Assembly (NCBI GenBank): GCA_016192135.1
Contig: JACPUR010000035.1
Span: 186,001-250,000, forward strand
Reading direction: 5' to 3'
DNA from: Candidatus Tectomicrobia bacterium
Lineage (GTDB): Bacteria; UBA8248
DNA length: 64,000 bases
Under the pieces are notes generated by a model. It was not told the DNA's origin and did no database searches. It worked only from the letters and a program-made list of their open reading frames with translations. The position numbers and the translations under genes were made by a program. Of this stretch, positions 59,193 to 64,000 are shown in pieces. The first letter of the stretch is position 1; every line of letters begins with the position of its first letter.

Positions 59193-59645
59193 TTAGAGGG
59201 TGCCGCCGGGGGAGGTCGCCCGGCCGGCCTGGGACTGTGAATCGCCGCCTGCGAGGCCGTAGGCGCCCTTTTCACGGAGCGCGACGTTGGGTCCCGGCGG
59301 CGAGTAGATGACGACGTACTTGAGGGGCTTGCCCGGCCCGCTGCGGATCTGATGCATGGCCCCAGGCGGGACGAATATCGCGTCTCCTTCCTCGAATGGC
59401 ACATTTTCCCCGTCGATGGCGACGGAGCCCGACCCGCTCAGGATGTAGAAAGCGTGCTCTTCCTTGTCGTGCTTATGGGCCGTGGAGCTCAGGCCCGGAC
59501 CGAACTCGTTGAACAGGAGGGCGAAGTTGCGGGCGCCGACGGTCTGATCGTCCAGCAGGATGCGGAAGAGGCTGTGCCCTCCCGATACCGGCAGGGGCCC
59601 GGAGGCGGCCTCGCCGGGACGGACGCGGTAGGCGGCTTTTTTCAT
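59193..59645 (-). CDS. Cupin-domain protein
   Basis: 150 residues with one conserved cupin barrel: metal-binding HKHDKEEH and the second motif PPGAMHQI with the final His. The binding of a divalent metal is expected; a substrate cannot be named. The ATG overlaps the thiD stop (ATGA). Its place between thiD and glgP is not a known conserved arrangement. Confidence 0.85.
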   Translation of the reverse strand: MKKAAYRVRPGEAASGPLPVSGGHSLFRILLDDQTVGARNFALLFNEFGPGLSSTAHKHDKEEHAFYILSGSGSVAIDGENVPFEEGDAIFVPPGAMHQIRSGPGKPLKYVVIYSPPGPNVALREKGAYGLAGGDSQSQAGRATSPGGTL

Positions 59646-60469
59646 GCGCTCATCCTCTGAACGGAGCGGTACATGTGATTCAAGGGGCCCCTCCCTTTCC
59701 CGAGGGGCAGGGCGCTCTCGATGGCCCCCTGGATGTATTCCTTGGCCGCCGCGGCCGCCTCCCGGACCGGCCGCCCGAGGGCGAGGCCGGCCGCGATGGC
59801 CGAGGAGAGGGTGCAGCCCGTCCCGTGGGTGTGCGGAGTGTCGACATGCCGGCCGCCGAGGACGGCGATCTCGCGCCCGTCGAACAGCACGTCCGCCGCT
59901 CCCCGGGTAATGTGGCCGCCCTTCACGAGCACATGGCGCGGGCCGAGGCGGTGGAGCGCCCGGGCCGCCTCCTTCATCTCCTCGATGCCGCCGATGGGCC
60001 CGCCGCCCAGGAGATCGCGGGCCTCCTCCGTGTTCGGCGTGAGCACCTCGGCCAGCGGGAGGAGCTCCCGGATGAGGGCCTCGCGCGCCTCCGGCGCGAG
60101 CAGGCGGTCCCCGCTCTTGGCCACCATCACCGGGTCCACGACCAGCCGCTCCAGCCGGTGCTCCCGGACCTTCCGGGCCACCACCTCGACGATTTCGGCC
60201 GTGGCCAGCATCCCCACCTTGGCGGCGGCCACCGGGAGATCGCCGCACACGGAGTCGAACTGCAGGGCGATGAAATCGGGAGGCACGCCGTGCACGCCCT
60301 GGACCCCCACGGTGTTCTGGGCCGTGAGGGCGGTGATGACGGAGGCGCCGTAGACGCCGAAGGCGCAGAAGGTCTTGAGGTCCGCCTGGACCCCCGCGCC
60401 CCCTCCCGAGTCGGAGCCGGCGATGGTCAGCGCGACGGGAGGCAGGTCAAAACCGGTTCGGAATGCCAC
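59642..60469 (-). CDS. thiD: Hydroxymethylpyrimidine/phosphomethylpyrimidine kinase
   Basis: 275 residues from a GTG at 60469, eight bases after AAGGAAA. The ribokinase-like fold shows [20 protein letters not shown] near the start, [15 protein letters not shown], and the [18 protein letters not shown] anion hole. It makes HMP-pyrophosphate for thiamine. The frame is open to 60652 but the added sequence is unconserved. No TPP riboswitch pattern is visible upstream. Confidence 0.93.
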   Translation of the reverse strand: MAFRTGFDLPPVALTIAGSDSGGGAGVQADLKTFCAFGVYGASVITALTAQNTVGVQGVHGVPPDFIALQFDSVCGDLPVAAAKVGMLATAEIVEVVARKVREHRLERLVVDPVMVAKSGDRLLAPEAREALIRELLPLAEVLTPNTEEARDLLGGGPIGGIEEMKEAARALHRLGPRHVLVKGGHITRGAADVLFDGREIAVLGGRHVDTPHTHGTGCTLSSAIAAGLALGRPVREAAAAAKEYIQGAIESALPLGKGRGPLNHMYRSVQRMSA

Positions 60470-60525
60470 GGATCGGTTTCCTTTCTCTCGCCAGGGGAAA
60501 ACCGGCAGCGGGAAGGGAGCGCGAT

Positions 60526-60553
60526 CTTCGGCCCGGATAAACCCGGCCCGAAG
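60526..60553 (-). repeat. Leader hairpin upstream of thiD
   Basis: Ten pairs (CTTCGG and CCGG arms, one internal mismatch) with a short AT-rich loop, 57-84 bases before the thiD start. The 292-base thiD/cysK gap holds no gene; this and the cysK promoter are what I can see in it. Confidence 0.35.
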
Positions 60554-60684
60554 CCGCCTTCCATCCCCTCGCCACCGTGAATGTATCATCTCGGGAAAGA
60601 AGAATGAAATGGAGTTGTTTTTTGCGTCTTGGATCGGCTGGGCCGGGGCCATGCCGGGGGTGGGGCAAATTAGGGGCCGTTATC

Positions 60685-60713
60685 TTGACAATTTTATTCG
60701 GGAATTATATTCT
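60685..60713 (+). promoter_or_regulatory. Candidate sigma-70 promoter for the cysteine cluster
   Basis: A perfect -35 TTGACA (60685-60690) followed by TATTCT at a 17-base spacing (60708-60713), or TATATT at 15 bases (60706-60711). The AT-rich patch is exceptional for this window. The cysK start is about 48 bases downstream with GGAGGAAAGAAGGAA before it. Confidence 0.65.
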
Positions 60714-60761
60714 TTGGCCGACGTATGGTAAGGGAAGGATGGAGGAAAGAAGGAATACAGC

Positions 60762-61721
60762 ATGGCTTTGGGCACCCGAGGGCGGCCTTCCCAAATTCTC
60801 CGGGCTCATTCCGATATTTTGGGCCAGGTCGGGGGAACGCCCCTGGTCCGCCTGAGGCGCCTTCCGGACCCCAAGGGAGCGCGGGTCTACGCCAAGCTGG
60901 AGCAGTTCAACCCCGGCGGGAGCGTCAAGGACCGCATCGCGCTCAGCATGATTCTCGACGCCGAGCGGCGCGGCCTGCTCAAGCCCGGGGGCACCATCCT
61001 CGAGCCCACGAGCGGCAACACGGGCATTGGGTTGGCCATGGTGGGCGCCGTCCGGGGCTACCGCGTGATCATCGTCCTGAGCGAGAGCATGAGCCATGAG
61101 CGCCACTCGCTGCTCACGGGCTACGGCGCGCAGGTGGTCTTCAGCCCCGGCGAGGGGGGCATGATGGGCTCGGTGACCAAGGCCGAGGAGCTGCTCGCCG
61201 GGAATCCGGACTACTTCATGCCCCAGCAGTTCAACAACCCGGCCAATCCCGAGATCCACCGCCGCACCACCGCCCGCGAGATTCTCCGGGACATGGGCGC
61301 CCAGCGCGTGGACGCCTTGGTGGCGGGGGTCGGCACGGGGGGCACCATCACCGGGGTGGGCGAGGTGCTCAAGGCCAAGCGTCCGGCCACCCGCGTCGTG
61401 GCGGTCGAGCCGGCCGGCTGCGCCATCCTCTCGGGTGGCAAGCCCGGGCCGCACCAGATCCAGGGGATCGGGGCCGGCTTCGTCCCCCGCGTGCTGAACC
61501 GCGAGGTGATCGACCAGGTCGAGGTGGTCACGGACCAGGAGGCCTACGACCATTCCAAGGAGCTCGGCCGGGGGGAGGGGATCGCGGCGGGCATCTCGGC
61601 CGGGGCGGCCGTCTGCGCCGCGCTGCGGGTGGCGCGCGGGATGTCCCCCGAGGAGAACGTGGTCGTCGTCCTGCCCGACGGGGCGGAGCGGTATTTCAGC
61701 CTGGAGCCTTATTTCCGCTGA
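60762..61721 (+). CDS. Cysteine synthase, CysK-like
   Basis: 319 residues, fold type II PLP enzyme. PLP lysine is Lys56 in NPGGSVKDR; the substrate loop is TSGNTG (83-88); the phosphate loop is GVGTGGTITG. It forms cysteine from an activated serine and a sulfur donor. The overall sequence (LGQVGGTPLVRLRRLPD; GGKPGPHQIQGIGAGFVP) is closest to CysK, which uses O-acetylserine and sulfide. It opens a cluster with a sulfur carrier and a second synthase, so an alternative donor is possible. Confidence 0.93.
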   Translation: MALGTRGRPSQILRAHSDILGQVGGTPLVRLRRLPDPKGARVYAKLEQFNPGGSVKDRIALSMILDAERRGLLKPGGTILEPTSGNTGIGLAMVGAVRGYRVIIVLSESMSHERHSLLTGYGAQVVFSPGEGGMMGSVTKAEELLAGNPDYFMPQQFNNPANPEIHRRTTAREILRDMGAQRVDALVAGVGTGGTITGVGEVLKAKRPATRVVAVEPAGCAILSGGKPGPHQIQGIGAGFVPRVLNREVIDQVEVVTDQEAYDHSKELGRGEGIAAGISAGAAVCAALRVARGMSPEENVVVVLPDGAERYFSLEPYFR

Positions 61722-61794
61722 TTGGCTTGTTCCATTCCAGCGCCAGCCGTCCGGGGGCCATCTCCCCGGCGCGGCCATCGAAAGGGAGAGCACG

Positions 61795-62073
61795 ATGCCG
61801 GTTGTGGTCCGGATTCCCACCCCCCTGCAGGAGTTCACCCAGCAGAAGGATGCCGTCGAGGTCGATGGCGAGACGGTGAAGGACGTCCTCGCCAACCTGG
61901 ACAAGAAGTGCTCCGGCATCCGCCAGCGCCTCTACGACGAGAGCGGGAAGCTCCGCCGCTTCGTCAACATATACGTGAACCAGGAGGACATCCGCTTCCT
62001 CCAGGGCGAGGGGACGAAGGTGAAGGGGGGCGACGAGGTGTCGATCGTCCCGGCCATCGCGGGCGGCCGCTGA
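61795..62073 (+). CDS. ThiS/MoaD/CysO-type sulfur-carrier protein
   Basis: 92 residues, ubiquitin-like beta-grasp. Blocks are VVVRIPTPLQEFTQQ, TVKDVLANLDKKCSGIRQRL, RRFVNIYVNQEDIRFLQGEG and DEVSIVPAIAGG. The pattern resembles mycobacterial CysO. In active carriers the C-terminal Gly-Gly is adenylated and thiocarboxylated; here the protein ends Gly90-Gly91-Arg92, so trimming by one residue would be needed. It lies between cysteine synthase and an E1-like gene and before a JAMM peptidase. Confidence 0.9.
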   Translation: MPVVVRIPTPLQEFTQQKDAVEVDGETVKDVLANLDKKCSGIRQRLYDESGKLRRFVNIYVNQEDIRFLQGEGTKVKGGDEVSIVPAIAGGR

Positions 62074-62086
62074 TCCGGAGGACGGC

Positions 62087-62785
62087 GTGACCCTGACCCA
62101 GGACCAGGTCCAGCGCTACAGCCGCCACTTGCTCATGCCGGAGATCGGAGGGCAGGGACAGGCGCGGCTGCTGGAGAGCGCGGTCCTGATCGCCTTCTCC
62201 CCGGAAGCGCGGGGCGCGGCCGAAGCCCTGGCGGCCTACCTGGCGGCGGCGGGGGTGGGGAGGATCGGCTGGTGGGCGGCGGGCGCCGGGGAAGCTCCCG
62301 CGCCGGGCTCGCTGGCCGGGCTGCTGGACGCATACGCCCCGGGCGGCGCCGGGGCGTCCGTCCGGTCGATCAACCCGGACGCCCGCCTCGAAACGATCGG
62401 GAGCCGGGACGAAGCGAAGCGGCGGGACGATGGCCTGGTCCTGCTCCTGGGCGAGGACGCCCGCCTTGAGGCGTTCGGGCGGGAGTGCCGGGACGGGGGG
62501 AAGGCGGTCCTCCGCGGGCGGCTCTCGGGCATGGCCGGCGCCGTCCTGGCCGGTGAAGCCTCGGCCCTTGGCTTTGAACCGGCGGAGGCCGGGGAGGAAC
62601 TCCCGCCGGCCCCGGCGGAAGGCGCGCTGGGCGCGCTGCTGGCGGCGGGGGCCATCCGGGCCCTGCTGGGGGAGGCCCCGGCCGAAGCGGGCTTTGATTT
62701 CGAAAAAGGCCGCCTGTGGGGCCGTCCGGTTCCCCAGCGCGCGGCGCGGGGTGCCGCCCCCGCCGCGGAAGCCTTTTCACAGTAG
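62087..62785 (+). CDS. Degenerate MoeB/ThiF-like (E1-type) protein, predicted inactive
   Basis: 232 residues from a GTG 13 bases after the carrier stop, with GGAGGA upstream. The start (LTQDQVQRYSRHLLMPEIGG) and AYLAAAGVGRIGWW match the N-terminal part of MoeB/ThiF adenylyltransferases, and SINPDARLETIG and GALGALLAAGAIRALLGE match later segments. The ATP-binding GxGGxG is replaced by AFSPEA (36-41), the Asp-x-Asp and Asn/Arg positions are Ala/Gly/Pro, and neither the catalytic Cys nor the CxxC zinc pairs exist; only one Cys remains. The frame is intact. I infer a pseudoenzyme. Confidence 0.8.
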   Translation: MTLTQDQVQRYSRHLLMPEIGGQGQARLLESAVLIAFSPEARGAAEALAAYLAAAGVGRIGWWAAGAGEAPAPGSLAGLLDAYAPGGAGASVRSINPDARLETIGSRDEAKRRDDGLVLLLGEDARLEAFGRECRDGGKAVLRGRLSGMAGAVLAGEASALGFEPAEAGEELPPAPAEGALGALLAAGAIRALLGEAPAEAGFDFEKGRLWGRPVPQRAARGAAPAAEAFSQ

Positions 62786-62798
62786 AGGAAGGTTCGTG

Positions 62799-63737
62799 AT
62801 GGCTGAGAGCATGATTCAGGCTCCTGCCCGTTCGTTCCGCAGCATCGACGACGTCCCGATCCTCAAGCTGATCGGGAACACCCCCCTGCTGCGCATCCGG
62901 CTGTTCGAGCGGGAGTTCCCGCATGTCGAGGTCTGGGCCAAGGCTGAGTGGTTCAACCCGGGTGGATCGGTGAAGGATCGGCCCGCCCTCTCCATGGTGA
63001 GGGACGGCCTCGAGCGGGGCCTCCTGCGGCCCGGCATGACCCTACTGGATTCCACGAGTGGCAACACCGGGATCGCCTACGCCATGATCGGGGCCGCGCT
63101 CGGCATCCCGGTGAAGCTCGTCCTCCCGGCGAACGCGAGCCCGGAGCGCAAGGGCACGCTCAAGGCCTACGGCGCCGAGATGGTCTTCTCGAGCGCGCTC
63201 GAGGGCTCGGACGGCGCGCAGCGCCTCGCGCGCCGGATCTACGAGGAGGACCCGGAGGCCTATTTCCTGCCCTGCCAGTACGACAACCCCGCCAACCCGC
63301 TCGCCCACGAGAACGGGACGGCGGTGGAGATCCTCGAGCAGACGGGCGGCCGCGTGACCCACTTCGTGGCCGGCCTCGGCACGACGGGCACCCTGGTGGG
63401 CACGGGGCGGGGGCTCAAGAAGCGCAAGGCGGACGTCAAGGTGTGCGCGGTGATGCCCGCCGAGCCCTTCCACGGCCTCGAGGGCATGAAGCACATCCCC
63501 ACGGCCATCCGCCCGGGGATCTACGAGGAGGCGGTGCACGATCAGCTCATCCTGGCCGGGACCGAGGACAGCTATCAGCTGGCCGAGCGCCTGGCGCACG
63601 AGGAGGGGCTGTTCGTGGGCCACTCTTCGGGGGCGGCCCTCGTGGGCGCGCGCGAGGTGGCGGAGCGCGCCCGGAGCGGCGTCATCGTGGTCATCTTCCC
63701 CGACAGCGGGGATCGGTACCTGAGCGAGATGCATTGA
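62799..63737 (+). CDS. CysM-like cysteine synthase
   Basis: 312 residues. PLP lysine Lys59 (NPGGSVKDR), TSGNTG (86-91), and the block THFVAGLGTTGTLVGTGR, which closely follows mycobacterial CysM. That enzyme uses O-phosphoserine and CysO thiocarboxylate. The region after it (HGLEGMKHIPTAI) differs from the Arg-containing loop that selects phosphoserine there, so donor and acceptor need testing. ATG 62799 follows AGGAAGG. It lies between the E1-like gene and the JAMM peptidase. Confidence 0.9.
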   Translation: MAESMIQAPARSFRSIDDVPILKLIGNTPLLRIRLFEREFPHVEVWAKAEWFNPGGSVKDRPALSMVRDGLERGLLRPGMTLLDSTSGNTGIAYAMIGAALGIPVKLVLPANASPERKGTLKAYGAEMVFSSALEGSDGAQRLARRIYEEDPEAYFLPCQYDNPANPLAHENGTAVEILEQTGGRVTHFVAGLGTTGTLVGTGRGLKKRKADVKVCAVMPAEPFHGLEGMKHIPTAIRPGIYEEAVHDQLILAGTEDSYQLAERLAHEEGLFVGHSSGAALVGAREVAERARSGVIVVIFPDSGDRYLSEMH

Positions 63738-63751
63738 GAGGATTGCTCGAA

Positions 63752-64000
63752 TTGCGGCTGACGAAGGAGCAGGCGGAGATGATAGGCGGGCATGCCCGGG
63801 CGGCCTATCCCGACGAGTGCTGCGGCGTCATCGTGGGCCCCCCCGCCGGGGAGTCGAACGGCGACCCGCGCCGCCTGCGGGTGCACCTCTTGCGGAACCT
63901 TCAGAACGAGATGCACGCGAAGGACCCCGAGTCCTACCCCCGAACGGCCCGGCGCGCGTTCCTCATCGATCCGTTCGCGCTGGAGCGCATCCTGCGCGAG
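63752..64000 (+). CDS. Mec-like JAMM/M67 metallopeptidase, N-terminal part
   Basis: The first 83 residues, running off the right edge. The YPDECCGVIVGPP start motif and the NLQNEMHAKDPESYPRTARRAFLIDP block are typical of the M67 Mec family, whose mycobacterial member releases cysteine from the CysO-cysteine adduct. The zinc-binding HxH...D motif would lie beyond the window. Start is a TTG at 63752 about ten bases after GAGAGG; another TTG at 63743 is possible. Confidence 0.8.
   Translation, partial: MRLTKEQAEMIGGHARAAYPDECCGVIVGPPAGESNGDPRRLRVHLLRNLQNEMHAKDPESYPRTARRAFLIDPFALERILRE

Noticed and set aside
60470-60761. TPP riboswitch upstream of thiD.
   Set aside because: The CTGAGA and ACCTGATC core blocks are absent on the thiD strand; only a simple hairpin is seen.
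62087-62785. A frameshifted but otherwise intact moeB.
   Set aside because: The MoeB-like similarity continues in one frame from start to end; the other frames do not contain the missing GxGGxG or CxxC motifs.

Overview
The window is about 64 kb of a high-GC (roughly two thirds G+C by eye), gene-dense Gram-negative bacterial chromosome. It is almost entirely housekeeping: about 60 protein genes, most gaps under 100 bases, many start/stop overlaps (ATGA, GTGA, TGATG), and no phage, insertion sequence, CRISPR or tRNA/rRNA genes seen. An outer membrane is implied by lipoproteins, a LolB-position gene, CpoB/YbgF and an MlaF-like ATPase. The mix (TrmFO, Smg, DciA, K+-type membrane pyrophosphatase, a TIGR03960-type radical SAM next to RNase G, LIV transporter with a NIPSNAP protein) fits an uncultured lineage near the deltaproteobacteria, Tectomicrobia or Rokubacteria. 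That placement is inference; no marker search could be run.

Layout. 1-6816 (+): end of a Xaa-Pro aminopeptidase, EF-P, a complete branched-chain amino-acid type ABC transporter (SBP, LivH, LivM, LivG, LivF) and a NIPSNAP protein, closed by a strong terminator. 6921-10873 (-): phosphoglucomutase/phosphomannomutase, a DedA-like membrane protein, mannose-1-phosphate guanylyltransferase, and UppP, together supplying sugar nucleotides and lipid carrier for the envelope. 11132-18209 (+): PlsC, DciA, TPR lipoprotein, LolB-position lipoprotein, IspE, Prs, L25, Pth, an order known from Pseudomonas. 18297-23882 (+): membrane pyrophosphatase, S6-SSB-S18-L9, DnaB. 23986-30217 (+): alanine racemase, an orphan MlaF-like ATPase, Tgt, YajC, SecD, SecF.

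30287-43000 (-), transcribed leftward: DprA, Smg, TopA, TrmFO, XerC, HslV, HslU, then ArgB, ArgD, ArgF, ArgG. 43158-54071 (-): MreB, MreC, MreD, PBP2, RodA (rod-shape elongation machinery), then the radical SAM/DUF2344 protein, RNase G and CpoB. 54344-56245 (+): PpiD/SurA-like foldase. 56262-60469 (-): ThiD, cupin, alpha-glucan phosphorylase, AbrB-like protein.

60762-64000 (+) is the most unusual part: a cysteine synthase, a ThiS/MoaD/CysO-type sulfur carrier, a MoeB/ThiF homologue that has lost its recognisable catalytic residues, a second CysM-like cysteine synthase, and the start of a Mec-type JAMM peptidase. This resembles the mycobacterial CysO-CysM-Mec route of protein-thiocarboxylate cysteine synthesis. 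Here the local E1 is degenerate and the carrier ends in Gly-Gly-Arg rather than Gly-Gly. It is the best candidate for a previously undescribed variant system in the window.
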